64,000 bases of DNA from Isoetes taiwanensis (GCA_021234155.1 JAJEKV010000006.1:9143003-9207002), one strand, 5' to 3'; shown: positions 1-11,850, counted from the first letter of the stretch. A program made the numbers and translations. Notes: a model not told the origin generated them from the sequence alone.

Positions 1-222
1 TTCTTCTTCTCCTCTTCATCCTCTCCCTCATCATCTTCCTGGCCTTCCAGAAGAACATATCTGCAGAGTTTCTCAAAGGTTTTCCACTTATCCGAGGGAG
101 CCCTGTTTCCTTTAGGACGCTGAGGACAACCCAATGCTTTCCACTGTTGCCGAGCATGTATGATCTGGTCAGGATACGGGCTGCATTCAGTAAATGTCAC
201 AATGTCAGAGCATGAAAGTATC
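1..222 (-). CDS. partial ORF with acidic C-terminal part, cut by window edge
   Basis: The minus strand stays open from about position 222 to the left edge. It reads through a basic/aromatic stretch (PYPDQIIHARQQWKALG, then DKWKTFEKLCRYVLLEGQ) into a run of Glu and Asp. No ATG opens it. A possible splice acceptor (minus strand ...GAATGCAG) sits at 181-188, so this may be an internal exon of a gene continuing left of the window. I do not recognise the family. Codon-like composition and lack of stops argue for real coding, but the piece is short and borders a repeat array. Confidence 0.33.
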
Positions 223-261
223 TCCTAACACCCGAAGGAAACAATAAATAGGAGGATGCAG

Positions 262-925
262 GGGGTTTCTCGACTTGCGAGTCGAGAATACCCACAGGAG
301 AGGAGAAAACATAGGAGAGACAAGGCCAGAGCGAAAGCACCACTCATTCCCAAATCCTTGCTTGCCCCGCCTCTTCGAACGATGCAACTTAGGATATAAA
401 CTAAGCGACATTACCCGTAGAGGCGGGGAAAGAAAGACTGGGAAGGCTCGATGCTTTCACTCTTCAACCATTAATCTCTAATGTTCTCTCTATTACCCTG
501 GAGTTTCTCGACTCGCGAGTCGGGAAAGTCAAGGAGCACAGGAGAGGAGAAGATTCAAGGGACTTTCTCGACTCGTGAGTCGAGAATACCCACAGGAGAG
601 GAGAGAACATAGGAGAGTGAAGGCCAGAGCGAAAGCACCGCTCATTCCCAAATCCTTGCTTGCCCCAACGATGCAACTTAGGAAATAAACTAGGCGACAT
701 TGCCCGAAGAGGCGGGGGAAGAAAGGATGGGAAGGCTCGATGCTTTCACTCGTCAACCATTAATCTCTTATGTTCTCTCTATTGCCCTGGGGTATCTCGA
801 CTCGCGAGTCGAGAAAGTCAGAGGAGCACAGGAAAGGCGAAGTATGAAAGGACTTTCTCGACCCTTCATACTTTACTTTTCTTTACTTCTCTGGGGTTTC
901 TCGACTCGAGTCGAGAAAGCGAGAG
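262..925. repeat. tandem array of ~295-bp units carrying perfect palindromes
   Basis: Units start at 266, 564 and 854 (the third is partial). They share long blocks such as CAAATCCTTGCTTGCCCC and GGAAGGCTCGATGCTTTCAC. Each unit contains one or two copies of the palindrome TCTCGACTCGCGAGTCGAGA or a close variant: 267-288, 504-527, 564-587, 795-814 (perfect) and 897-918 (perfect over 22 bases, with a shorter centre). Apparent ORFs here are repeat translations and are not called. Confidence 0.85.
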
Positions 926-2175
926 GAACAGGGAATCGGATGCGGGGCTTTCGACTCTTCGAAATCGGTGAAACCCCCAATCGTAGACGCGAATTTACCT
1001 TATGTAGTTGGCACTTGCCGCTATTGTGTTCTCGGGCGGGCTAATATGGCGAAGCTCACAGGCGGTGGCCGAAGAACTCTGCACTCTCGTTTGGAATATC
1101 TGTCCTTGATCCTTTGCGGCACTTCCTTTTTCGTCTACAATACTTGCACTGCCCTCACTGAATGCTGGCCTTCCACAACCCAAAACCTAACGTCTTTTCC
1201 CTTCAGGTCTTCCTCAGACTTCCAGCTGAACAACTCGTCGGTCGATCTGCTGAATGGTATGACATCCGCAGCATTGGATCTCGCAAATGGGATGTCGCAC
1301 CATCAAGTTCGAAATCTCCAAAGATGTGTGCTTTGATTAAATTCCCCGTGGTTGAACAAGACGGCATCTCCTGATGGGCAAACCTTCAAAAGCCTCCTGA
1401 TGTCCAAATAGCTCCGGCTGTGTGATATCCCTAATGGATATCTTGGTGCCGGCTCCATCTTCCGGGCCCCTCTCGTGATTTCTCATCTGCTCATCTGGAT
1501 CCAAGAATTGAGAGTCGACCCACGTGTGTGAGACTAGCAGTTTCTCGACTCACGAATACGAATGCTGCCAGCACGCCTGTGGTTAGTCGCTGGGAGGCCT
1601 CCACCCAAAAACCGGACGCCCCCCTTCGCTCTATCCTCCGAAGATGGTTCGGCTCACCTGGCACTCACCCGGACATGAGGGCATTGGCTGGGTATGACTT
1701 TACAATCAAGCAGTCGAGAATGCACAAAGGCCGCAGCAGGTTGGGTAAGACGGTATCTCCACCGCGATTCGAGAATTCAACCAGCCGGCATCCCTAGTGT
1801 ACACTCCCTCCGTTCCATCTCGCCATCGAGAAATTCCCGACCGCCATCTCGATCCAGAAGGCATGTACTTCCCCGGATTGTTGGCAAGCCGAGGCATTCT
1901 CACTCGCCCGGTCATGAGTTGGTTCCCGTCTGCACCTCTCCCCGGCAGGGGAGGATATAGCCGTGGTTGGAATTGCAAAATTACGTTAGAAGCAATTCCT
2001 ATTCTTAGTTCATAGAAACATTCATTCATAGTTATGTTCTGTTATGAAATATTCATAGACAGTTTTGCAATTTCTTTTGTGAATCATTCATAGTAATGTT
2101 CTGTTACTGCTCTGCAATATTGTTCTTCCTATCACCTGAGGATTCTTCCTTATCTGAAGATTTCTAATTCGGTTG
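926..2175. other. no gene recognised
   Basis: Moderately GC-rich sequence with short overlapping ORFs on both strands, none resembling a known protein. A decayed half copy of the upstream palindrome (TTTCTCGACTCACGAA) lies near 1541-1556, suggesting that the neighbouring array once reached further. Confidence 0.5.
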
Positions 2176-2760
2176 CTTGCCACTAGTCTTGCCACTACTC
2201 ACTTATGCCTGTACAAGGTATTCAATTAAACAAAAACTAAGAAAAAGAAAACAAAAACAAAAAACAAAACAAAAGGAAAACAGAAAACAGAGACAACATG
2301 TGAAACAGAGTGAAACAGTTTGGACAAATGAGAACATATTAAAAAAACATACCTGGGAGATTTGTTGAATGAGGAGGAAGCTCCTGTGTTCGATTCCATG
2401 TGGCTACAGGTGTTTGCAAAGCGAGAATAAGGATTTGTCGGGCTGGAAATTGTGTCAGGGGATATTAAGAGCCTCTAATAAAAGAATATAAGTAAGAGTG
2501 CAGTAAAGGACTTACAAAAAACTAAAAAGAAACAGTAAAAGAAGCTAAAAACTTACAGAGAATAACCTCACTTTCTTCTTAGGCAGTAACGCCCGCTCGA
2601 ACACTCGAATCTACGAAAACCCTAAGTTGATGCGTCGCGATCCGTCGACCACCTGTCATAAAAAGACGCCGAATTGGTTGAATAGATCGATCGCCAAGGG
2701 GAGCTCAAGATGGAATAGAAAAACGTAATGAGAAAGGGGATGAATGGGTCATGGGAAGAG
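2176..2760. other. AT-rich stretch with an A-rich tract, no gene
   Basis: An A-rich, almost C/T-free tract spans about 2226-2300. The rest has no ORF with recognisable content. GTTCGATTCC at 2386-2396 resembles a T-arm, but no cloverleaf could be built around it. Confidence 0.5.
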
Positions 2761-2763
2761 GAA

Positions 2764-2792
2764 GAGGGTGCGCTTATTTCGGGCGCACCCTC
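2764..2792. other. perfect 10-bp stem hairpin near two G-boxes
   Basis: GAGGGTGCGC at 2764-2773 pairs perfectly with GCGCACCCTC at 2783-2792 across a 9-base loop. Two CACGTG G-boxes follow at 2829-2834 and 2905-2910. The cluster could be a relic of a promoter, but no intact gene follows it. Confidence 0.5.
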
Positions 2793-2937
2793 GAACCCCG
2801 ATAAAGTTGCCATTATGACACCCCCTGTCACGTGGGGGGCATGCCATCCGTGACCGGGCATCCGGATTGTCGACGTGGCCATGTCGTGTCGTCACGACCA
2901 ATGCCACGTGGACATAATAATGCTTTCAATGGCTCCA

Positions 2938-3164
2938 ATATTTTAATGGTTTTAATGGTTCATGGTTTTAATGGTTATTGGTTATAATGTTTTTAATGGT
3001 TAATGGTTCCAATGGTTATAATGTTTTAATGTTTTTAATGGTTATATGGTTTCAATGTTTTTAATGGTTATATGGTTGTAATGTTTTTAATGGTTCTCAT
3101 GGTTTAAATTATTTTAGTGGTTTAGATTGATTTAATGGTTTTAATGGTTGTATATGGTTTTAAT
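2938..3164. repeat. AT-rich minisatellite based on TTTTAATGGTT
   Basis: Irregular head-to-tail copies of TTTTAATGGTT and TTATAATG variants fill this stretch without a fixed period. It ends just before the decayed gene at 3.2-6.5 kb. Confidence 0.85.
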
Positions 3165-3166
3165 GT

Positions 3167-6100
3167 GTGCTCTTTCATTCAGGAGCATGTGAGATGAGCA
3201 AAATGGAGCCAAGGAAGCCCAAAGACAGACATTGCCCTAGGCTCCAATGGAGGAAGATGGCTCGCTTATTGTTGCACCCTTGCAACGAGACGGTATTTGC
3301 AGAGGGCATCATAACCGCAGTTGATCCTTTTGATAGTATGAATGATGAAAGGCTGAGAGATGATCATCTTGAGTTGGCATTGTGAAGCTTCTTATCCAAG
3401 TTGACACAATCATGTCCCGTGGAAGCTCTAGTGATTGCATTGTGTGCTCGCTTGTTGGAGTCCCAAACACGCTTAAGATGGCCAATAAGATATATTACAC
3501 ACAAGAATGGTGAGAGTTTGGAAGGCCCTATTGAACTAGATAGCCCAAGGCCCACCCCAGGCTATGTGGAAGATTTGGTGGTGGATGAGCAGCCTTTGAT
3601 CACAAGGAAGAGGTGCTATGTTTTTCATAAAAGGCAGCCAAGGGTGCCCAAGAGGCCTAGAAGTGACAAATATTTAGAAAGGATGGAAAGCATGGCCCCA
3701 ACCAAAGAAAACCTGGAGGCAATTAGGGGACAAGAGTGTTGCAACCTAGATTGCACAAATCCAAAGATGGGTGGATGACCTAGTACGATAAGGTCCCAAT
3801 ACATTGGACAAAAGATAGGATTAATTTCATCTACTCCTTGTGTAGAAATTCCAGCTATGATGAAAACACAGGAAGGTTACTATATCAATTGAGGGGCCCG
3901 AAGGTATGTATGAGAGCATTGAGATGGATTCTTGGCGTGAGCAAGTCTTCATTCTACGACATCGAGCAAAGGTTAGAAAAGGGGCACAATTTGTTCCAAC
4001 ATGGCAATGCACTCACTTTGAAACCCAGAGCAAACACTCTCAAGGCCATTGCGCCTTCGAGAGCTTTGTGAGATACATGTCTCAATCTATGCCCCACAAG
4101 TCGGAAGGAACGACGAAAGCACGGTGCGCGTGGTGCAAAAGGGTGTTGCCACAACACTATATCCAAAAAAGAGTGCCTTAAAGAGGTCAACTCCATCCTA
4201 GAAACTACTGGAGATAGGCCTCTTTCTCAATCACATTTCAGCAAGTTATGGAGCACTCACTTCGGGACGTGAGTGTCCCGCAACACATGCCTTTCTCAAA
4301 GTGCAATACTTGCATTCAACTCAAGGATACACTTGCATCAACCGCAATAGAGAAAGAAAGAATGGCAATTAGGAGCAATTTGCATCATCAAAGGGACCAA
4401 ATATAATGTAGACAAATTTGTATTGGCAAGGGAGAACATTTTCTCGATGCGCGAGCGGATTTTTGTGTATAATTCATGATAAGATGGATCAACACAAGAC
4501 TTTCTTGCCAAAGCTAGATCCTTTACCCAAGCGTTGTCAAAACGCTTTTCATATGAAAGTAAGTCTGGCGGGTGTCTTAACACATGGACATGGAACTGGA
4601 ACCTATGGTCATTTTGTGCTTGATCTATAGAGGGATGATCCAAACTTCCATGTGAGCTCTATTTTCAAGTGCTTGAGAACACTAGAGAAAGGATCGATAG
4701 AAGGGAGGAGGTATTCCCCATCAGCACCCATTTTTGAGGCTTTGATGGATGATCAACCACTTTGTTACCAAAGGCAGATAAAAAAGCTCACATCCAAGGT
4801 GTCCAGTGAATCGAGCTATGTGTTCAATTGGACAACTGTTGGAAAGAAAACAACCCGGGGGGTTCACCTAGATTATGGGGTATGAAACATGTGAGTGCAC
4901 CAAATGGGTTTTTTTATTGCCTCTCTAGTACCGTATACATAAGAAAAATATAAGGTTTTTATAGTTTGAATGACGTACGGATACTAAAGGGAGTGTGATG
5001 GTGTCAGTGTTTGATTCGTATTCATATTGTAAGGGTACGTCATTTTTGGTGAGCATCTACTGTTGGGGATTCTGTGATAATACGATATGACTATGATAAT
5101 ATATATTATATATATATAAAATAATAGAGATATCGTATATGTATGGAAGGGGTTGTCAAGTAAAAGTGTTTTGGGCAAGTAATTATATGATATGGGCTGC
5201 ATTCTTTTATAAATAATGTAGTCGTATACAAAGGGTTTTTCATATGGAACGGTCGTATACAATGGGTTTTTTAGCAACCTAAGGAACGCACATGGCATAT
5301 ATACCTATAATAGAGGTGAATCCCCCGGGGAAAACAAGAATAGATGGATGTTTGGGGCAATGTCATACTTGACAGCAGTGGTATTCAAAGTTGTGAAAGT
5401 GGGATTCATGATGGTTGGGCATACGCATGATGATATAGATGCATTCTTTGGAACTTTCTCCACCAACCTCAAGAGAGAAAACGTGACTAGTCTCCCTGAA
5501 CTAGTGGATGTGTTTGAGAGCTGCATTGACCGCAACCCAATGGCTTTCTTGATGGATGAGGTTGCAAATTGAAAATCATTTGTCGAGGGATACTTGCTAG
5601 ATGGTAAGGATCAGTTGACATGACACACAAAGCCACTTCAGTTCAAGTTTTGGGTTAGGGATGGAATACCAATCATGCAATATAAGTGGAGACCAGGTGA
5701 CAAGTTGTGGATGCCTCAGTATAAGGAATCGAGTTGTGGCAACGGGTGTCATTGGTGAAGTTCTCATTCTTAAAGGGCAGCTAAAAAACCACTACCTCCC
5801 TTCAAGACTGTTAAAGACTCTAGCCAACTAGTGAAGGGCATCAAGGATTATATAACGCGACCGGATGATGTTCAAATGGAAAGCACACCTCCACTCTTAA
5901 GAAAAAATCACATGGACTCCTAATCACGTCATCGAGAAAGTTGTGACATGCTTAGAAACCGAACAACCATGTGGGAGGGAGCCGAGAGACGGTTCTCTGC
6001 CGCAGTCTAGATGGGAGGGTTCTCAAGAGCAAGCACGCCTAAGAATGTTCATTTGGGTCCCAACAAAGGTTCCAAGTGGTTTGTGGGAAGTAAGGCCTCA

Positions 6101-6515
6101 AAGCCGGGCGTGGTTTGATCTTCCCGAGTGGGATCCCTTTGAGGACATCAAGGACGGATACTTTGTGCTAGTAAGGCCTGATGATGAGGATTGTCCAATA
6201 TGGTTAGGGGTGCACTCTCCATGTAACCACCACTATGGTTGATGGAGAGGAGTTAAGTCCCGGATTCCAAATTCAATATTGGGAGCCCATTGGAAGACAC
6301 AAGAAGGGCAACTTGAAGGAGCAATACAATCGAATCGCTGGGAGAAGAAGTGGAGGGCAAATCATGCTGATCCTCAAAGGAGGAATTGGTGGTGTGTGGT
6401 ATGGTCATATCCAAGTTCTCACATTGCAAAGGACAACACACACAAGATCCCAAAAAGGGAGATGGACAAAGCCATGAGCAACCTCCATGCTATATCATTG
6501 TATGAGGGTAGATAA
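3167..6515 (+). pseudogene. decayed DUF7869-like gene
   Basis: Plus-strand fragments in several frames keep the order of landmarks I associate with the DUF7869 family. These are a Cys-rich knuckle (ECCNLDCTN, ~3735-3765), a helical block GPKVCMRALRWILGVSKSSF (~3895-3955), a CNTCIQL motif (~4302), KMDQHKTFLPKLDPLPKR followed by KVSLAGVLTHGHG (~4480-4590), and VGHTHDDIDAFFGTFS (~5410-5460). A C-terminal Trp-rich tail follows at ~6250-6515. Stops and frame changes occur throughout. About 430 bp of AT-rich DNA (4,885-5,315, with a TA run near 5,100) separates the KMDQ and GHTHDD parts and looks like an intron or insertion. The family function is not established; the His/Asp-rich core could be nuclease- or transposase-like, which is inference. 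The family call is from memory of motif order. Confidence 0.6.
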
Positions 6516-6928
6516 TATTGAGAAGCTTAAAAACTTTCTCAACTAGTGGTTTGTAAAATTTATGAGGAAAACAAGTTACCCCATTCTTTGTGTGTGATGT
6601 GTAATTCTATTCAAGCAATCAATTCAGAAAATTTTTTTCTATAGTGTGAGTCCCATTTTTAGTCCGAGTCCCAAAATTTGAGATTTGACCCACTTTAATT
6701 AAATGCAACTTGTGTATTAAAAATAGCATAACTTGTGATTTAAGACTCCGATCTATATGATCTTACCTTTGATGGAAAGATCTCATCCTCTTTTACAATA
6801 GCTCTGAAAGGCTCATTCTCATTTGGATCATCACAAAAAAGTTATGATCATTTCCATTAAAATACCCCCAAAACTAGGGGCATTTTGTTAATTTTAGCAA
6901 AACATAAGGGTATTTCAGAGTTTTTCCC
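6516..6928. other. no gene recognised
   Basis: AT-rich sequence downstream of the decayed gene, without recognisable coding or repeat structure. Confidence 0.5.

Positions 6929-7010
<82 letters not shown>
6929..7010. repeat. (TTA)n microsatellite
   Basis: About 27 uninterrupted TTA units. It marks the approximate point where the left LTR of the first gypsy palindrome stops being recognisable. Confidence 0.97.
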
Positions 7011-7012
<2 letters not shown>

Positions 7013-7039
7013 TACTTAAACATTGTCAAGATGCTTCCT

Positions 7040-8252
7040 CTCGAATGGTTATAGCTAGAACATGTATGTCTCGAGTTCGAGACAGTTCAGAGTCGCACTA
7101 TGTATAGATCCATCCCATGGCAAATTCTAAATAAAGGGAATTGCTTACACGAGATTGAGAAATTCTATGGTTTTGCAAAACATGAGCATGCATAGTCCCG
7201 CAAAACTAACACACATCACTAAGCCCGGTCACATGGCATGTTTCAAGTGGAGAATCGTAGATGGGGCCTCCATCTACGAACATAGATAAGGTTAGAGGAT
7301 TCCACCAAATGATTCCATGAATTTCTAGAACATGTTCAAGAAAGGAGTCCCTCTTTCAATTGTCGGCCCGTGAAGATCGCGGATTGAAAGCCCCTAAATT
7401 TTGTTGCATATGGCCATGCCTATCGACAAAGAAACAAAATTTCAAACAATGCGTAAGAATTTGGAGCAAAGCTAGAACCGGGAAGTCGGGCCATCCGGTG
7501 GTGCCTACAAGATTTGATCACGTAAAGTTCCACCTTCTCGCTATGAAGTTTGAACCACAAGAACGAACTTCATGAAAGCACAATTATTAGAGATACAAGG
7601 AACCTAAGGAGGAAACAGAGGCTAATCATTAAAATTTAATTTTCCTGGATCTTGAAACCATGGGAAAGTTACAAAAGCCTCCATTTTGGGAAGTAACATA
7701 AAAAGGCTAACTAAGTATGTGCAACCACGGGCAAGGGTGGTTTGTTGCAGAGGCATTATTGACCATCAGGAAGACCGAACCCCATGAATGGGAGGCTTAC
7801 ATCAGAAGTAAACTCCACCTATGCGAAATTACTCAAAGCATACCCTAACTGGCAAAGACCCATGGCCAACCGCCAAGGATTGGGGGTCGAAAGAAGAGGG
7901 GCAGCTAGCTCAAGGTGTCTTTCCATGAAGCCATGAAAGATAAAATGTGAGGGAGGGTGATGTGGTTGCCTAGTTGGCAATTTGATGATGTGTCAGCCAA
8001 GTGATGACATGGTGGCTAGGTGCCATGTTGGCCATCAGCCTAGGTAGCAAAATACAAAATTGAAAAGTCGCATGGAAAAATGAAAGGTGGAGATGATGTG
8101 CCGATGATGTAGCATTGACGTGGCAAGGGGGCTATAAATATGTAAACCACGCTGGAATTATTCCAACGAGAACCATATGCAATAAAGATTTTCTTTCGGC
8201 TATCTTGGTGTTTCTTCATAGTGTTACTTTTCTCCAGAGCAAGGGCTCGACA
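7040..8252 (+). mobile_element. Ty3/gypsy family G LTR, plus orientation, 5' truncated
   Basis: The 3' part of an LTR matches, as an inverted copy, the LTR that begins at 13,715 (for example 7,500-7,700 against 13,860-14,080). It also matches the LTR of element D (37,312-38,960). It ends in CTCGACA at 8,252, followed by a 6-nt spacer and the primer site. The LTR start (TGTCATC in other copies) is missing; similarity fades near the (TTA)n tract. About 330 bp of U3 (7,760-8,130) is absent from the 13.8-kb copy. Confidence 0.7.
8116..8186 (+). promoter_or_regulatory. LTR core promoter and poly(A) signal
   Basis: A bZIP-type site TGACGTGGCA (8,116-8,125) precedes a TATA box CTATAAATA (8,132-8,140). 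AATAAA follows at 8,181-8,186 within the same LTR. The D-element LTR keeps the same order in reverse (TATA near 37,440, TTTATT near 37,393), which supports a functional U3-R arrangement. Confidence 0.6.
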
Positions 8253-8258
8253 TAATTG

Positions 8259-8273
8259 TGGTGCAATCGGGAA
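8259..8273 (+). other. primer-binding site, tRNA-Asp-like
   Basis: TGGTGCAATCGGGAA lies 6 nt inside the LTR end. The better-kept copies in this window read TGGTGCACTGGCCGGGAA, which resembles the Asp-tRNA-type primer site of plant Athila/Tat gypsy elements. Confidence 0.55.
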
Positions 8274-8640
8274 ATTAATCGTGGTGCTCGTGAAGGAGCT
8301 TTGTTCAAGAAAGTCGACAACATCGAAAGAGAAAGGGAGCTAAGCCATGGTAAAAGGAAAACCGGGCCAACTCCCTCCATCGATGTATGTATATGCGAAG
8401 AATGTAATCCAAGGAAGAGCAACGATAAGGTTGTGGAAAGGCAAGGACGAGAAATCTAGAATTACGATTTAAAACAACGAAAAGAGAATTATGCCATGAA
8501 GATATATATTTTCTTAGGGTGTCAAATGCGCCATCCCTTTAAATTCAAAAAGGCACAAATTCGACAAGATCAACAGAACCTACCTCAATAACCCCAATTC
8601 AAGCACTAAGTATAGTTGCAAGGATGGAAATTTTGAAATA
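8274..8640 (+). pseudogene. gypsy G gag N-terminal fragment
   Basis: An ORF directly after the primer site contains LFKKVDNI...GPTPSIDVCICEE. The same start occurs in reverse at 13,424-13,690 (ALFKKADNI, RPTPSIDVCMCE). Downstream of about 8,640 the arm jumps to pol-flanking sequence, so the gag body and protease are deleted in this arm. Confidence 0.6.
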
Positions 8641-9009
8641 TCTAAAATTTTATCCAAGAGATTTTGTTGTCCTTGATGCATGGTTGCAAGCTAGAGCGAA
8701 TTAGATTGCTCTATGTTGGAAATAGAACTGAATTACCAACTCAATAACAATTGTTGAAAAAGGAAAGAAAGCTCGATGGAAAGTCAAGTTATCCAAAAAA
8801 AAAGATGAACGAAGGGCAAATGTGAAGGAGATAAGGTAAAAGAATAACCTCCTTATGTTTTTGAAGTCGAGAAGGCGACATAAAGTTAAACGAGGAGCCA
8901 AACTAAAGTGGTTGGCAAAAGCAATATGTCGAAAGTCTAGAACCACCCCAAGTGGTGGAATTGAATTTGGGAATGGATGAAGAGCCAAGAGTGTGAGAAT
9001 AGGAGTTCA

Positions 9010-9953
9010 ACCGCCAAAAGAAGAGAGGCATCGGTATCATGTCCTATTTGAGTCTACAAAGACGCTTTTGCATGGAGTTATAAAGATTTATGGGAACCAA
9101 GCCAATTTTAGCCAATATCGAATAAGGAAAATTGGTACCTAGTGCACAATGCAAGTAGATAACGAAGCCACCGGATGAACCCCAACTACAAAGAAAGCTT
9201 GAAATAAGAGATTAATAACTTGATGAAAGTACGATTCATCATTGCAATAGAAGGAAGCGAGTGGTTGTTCCAATAGTGATAGTCTACAAGAAAATTGGAA
9301 AGATCGAGTTTGTGTAGACTATCTGGAATTGAATGCCGCTACGGTGAAAGATGGATTCCCAATACCCTTCACCGATGCAAGATAGATGAAGTGGCAAAGC
9401 CACGAGCTATACTCTTTATGGATGGATTCAATGGTTACAACCAGTGTCAATCGCCTTTGAAGATCAAGAAAAAGACCGCTTTTGTAACCGAAAGGGGCTG
9501 CTATATGTACAAAGTAATGCCATTCTCGTTTGTGTAATGCACCAAAGAACTTTCCAACGGGTCGGGATCGTAGCATTTAAAGATTTCTTAAAGACTTCAT
9601 GGAAGTCTTTCTAGACCACCCAAGACGATAGCAAACCATGTGGAACATCTAAGAAATTGGAGAAGTGTTTTCCCAAATGTCGAGATGTATGTTTGAAGTT
9701 GAAAGGGCGAATGTCGAGACAAAACATGGCAAAAGGATTGGCGATTGGCAAGAGATCCGTGGAAGGTGAAGATCATTAAAGAGTTGCCACCATCAAGGAA
9801 GTGAAGCAATTGCAAGCATTCCCCGGGCATGTGGGATATCATCAAGATTCATCCGATGGTATACGATTTGGCTCTTCTAACGACTAATCTCTTGAAGAAA
9901 GAGGTGGAGTATAAATGGAGTAAGGAATGTCAAGAAGCCTTTGAAGCATTCTT
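9010..9953 (+). pseudogene. Ty3/gypsy reverse transcriptase fragment
   Basis: Conserved RT blocks can be read despite stops: FMDGFNGYNQ and KKTAFVTERGCYMYKVMPFS (9,417-9,535). Then VKQLQAFPGHVGYH from the RT-RNase H connection follows near 9,800-9,845. The Tyr/Phe-x-Asp-Asp site is not readable. The fragment ends at the palindrome loop and cannot encode an active enzyme. Confidence 0.7.
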
Positions 9954-9958
9954 TTGAT

Positions 9959-10720
9959 GAATCTTCTGGATATCCCACATGCCCTGTGAACGCTTGTAAT
10001 TGCTTCACTTCCTCCAGGTGGCTCTTTTAATGATCTTTATCTTCCCCGATCTACCGCCAACTTTTTTCACAATACCCATTCCAACAACATGCCCCTTTCA
10101 ACTCCTATATTTTAGAGAATTTAGCTTAAATTCCATACTTTGACATTTCGTAAAACACTTTTCCAGCTTTTTCGATGTTCCACATGGTCGCTTGCCTCAG
10201 AAAACACTTCCATGAAGTCTTTAAGAAATCTTTAAATGTTGCAACCACGACTTTTTTGAGGTTGGAAAGTTGTTGGTGCATTATGCAACCCGAATGGCAT
10301 TACTTTGTACATATAGCAGTCCCCATTCGACATAAAAAGCGCTTTTTCTTGATCTTCAAGAGCAATTGACACCTAGTGTAACCACCTCAATCCATCCATA
10401 AAAGAGTATAGCTCGTGGCCCGCCACTTCATCTAATACTACATCTGGAAGGGTACCGGGAATCTATCTTTACAAGAAGAGCGGCATTCAATTTCGATAGT
10501 CCACACAAGCTCGATCTTTCCGCTCATCTTGTGGACTATCACTATTGGAGACAAATAATCCTTTCCCTCGATTGTAATGATGAATCCCGCCAATAAGTTA
10601 TCAATTCTCTTTTTACCGCTATCAGAAGTTGGGGTTCATCTCGTAAGCTCGATGTCTTACAAGTTGTGCATTAGATACCAATCAGACTGATATTGGCTCA
10701 AAGTTGGCTTATTCCCCACA
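9959..10720 (-). pseudogene. Ty3/gypsy reverse transcriptase fragment, inverted copy
   Basis: This is the mirror image of the 9.0-9.95 kb RT on the minus strand, with the same block order reversed. Stops interrupt it. It continues to the right into the linker, protease and gag of the same minus-strand element. Confidence 0.65.
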
Positions 10721-11435
10721 AATCTTTTATAATTCCATGCAAAAACGCCTTTGGGCTCCAAATAGGACATGAAATTGATGCCTCTCTTCTTCCCAGGAGT
10801 TGAGCCCTACTCTCATCACTCTTGGCTCTTCCTTTATTTACAAATTCAATTCCACTATCACGGTGGAACCCGTGACTTTTCGACATATTGTTTTGCCAAC
10901 TAATTTGTAAGTCGGGTTCTCGCTTTAACTTTATGTCGCTTCCTCAAAAAGAATAAGGAGGGTACTCTTTTTAACTTATCTCCTTCCTCACATTTGCCCT
11001 TTGGTTCCTCCTTTTTTTTGATAACTTCAAGGCTTTCCATCGAGCTTTCTTTCCTTAGCAATTGTTGTTGTGGTGGTTCTAGTTATATTTCCACCATAGA
11101 GTAGTCTAATTCTGCTTCTAGCATTCAACCATTCATCAAAGACAACATTTGAAGTGTCATCCCTATCGAGGTCGAGTTGTAAACCCTTGTATCCTTTTTT
11201 CTTCTTCTGCTACAAAGAGCCGCTCTTGTTCCTCATCATCCGACAATTCTTCTTCCTCATCATCACCGAAATTCATATCGCTATCGATCTCTTGGACTCG
11301 GCCCACCAATAAATCTAGAGAGATATGCACTTTTATAGAAACCGCATTGTTTCCATCTCTTATGGTAAATAATCCAATTAACAAGTCGTGGCTTGGCTTC
11401 GCTTGCATTAATCAAGGTCTTCCCAAAGAGTAGAG
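10720..11435 (-). pseudogene. gypsy G protease-RT linker with acidic region
   Basis: The minus strand encodes a Glu/Asp-rich segment (GDDEEEELSDDEEQERLF, 11,205-11,260). Upstream of it is the TIRDGNNAVSIKVHISL block, which matches the TGYLHIRDGNNEIKIRVHI block of the 26- and 29-kb copies. The acidic linker is therefore a family trait, although its sequence differs between copies. No catalytic motif lies inside it. Confidence 0.55.
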
Positions 11436-11591
11436 GATAGACCAATGCTCCATCACCATTTTTAGGACCACATAGTCCACGAAAACATGATGCCGCCTAT
11501 CGCTGTCTCAGATTCAAGATAATGCCAATTGGCTTCACACGCCGTTGGTTGGCCATCTTCACCACAAAATGTACCGAACTAGTTCGTACAG

Positions 11592-11850
11592 CTAGCTTCT
11601 ACATATTGACGCTGACCCCCTATCAATGGTGCAATTCCGCATCAATTTGCCATTTATTTCCAAATCCAAACACGATGAACTCATATCCGCAATTACTGGC
11701 CATGCTGAATTTACGACTTCTTTTTTGCCCTTCAATGCGGTCATCATGACCTTTCTACATCCTGGTGCCAAATTCAAGAGTTGTCCAAAGATAATAGATG
11801 GCTTGACGTATCCCCTTCCAAGTTGTAAATCTTCTTGTATCATCGACGAA
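11592..11850 (-). pseudogene. gypsy G retropepsin-like fragment
   Basis: Contains VNSAWPVIADMSSSCLDLEI, followed by CTIDRGSAS at the position of the aspartic protease active site. The 26- and 29-kb copies read CTIDGGSGVNIMPES here. Neither shows the usual Asp-Thr/Ser-Gly. The fragment is frameshifted before the flap region. Confidence 0.55.

Larger units (their letters stand above)
8690..11095. repeat. inverted repeat joining two gypsy G pol fragments
   Basis: The plus arm (8,690-9,850) and minus arm (9,959-~11,095) carry the same pre-RT and RT region in opposite directions. Examples are AAGAAAGCTCGATGGAAAG at 8,766-8,784 and its reverse complement at 11,039-11,057, and GGGCATGTGGGATAT near 9,825-9,840 against 9,970-9,985. 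The loop is about 108 bp and continues the plus-arm RNase H region. The arms differ by many small changes. Confidence 0.8.

Noticed and set aside
205-1044. Overlapping ORFs of 68-114 codons in the tandem array
   Set aside because: They are translations of a repeated palindromic unit on both strands and have no independent support.
2386-2396. tRNA-like T-arm GTTCGATTCC
   Set aside because: No acceptor, D or anticodon stem can be formed around it.
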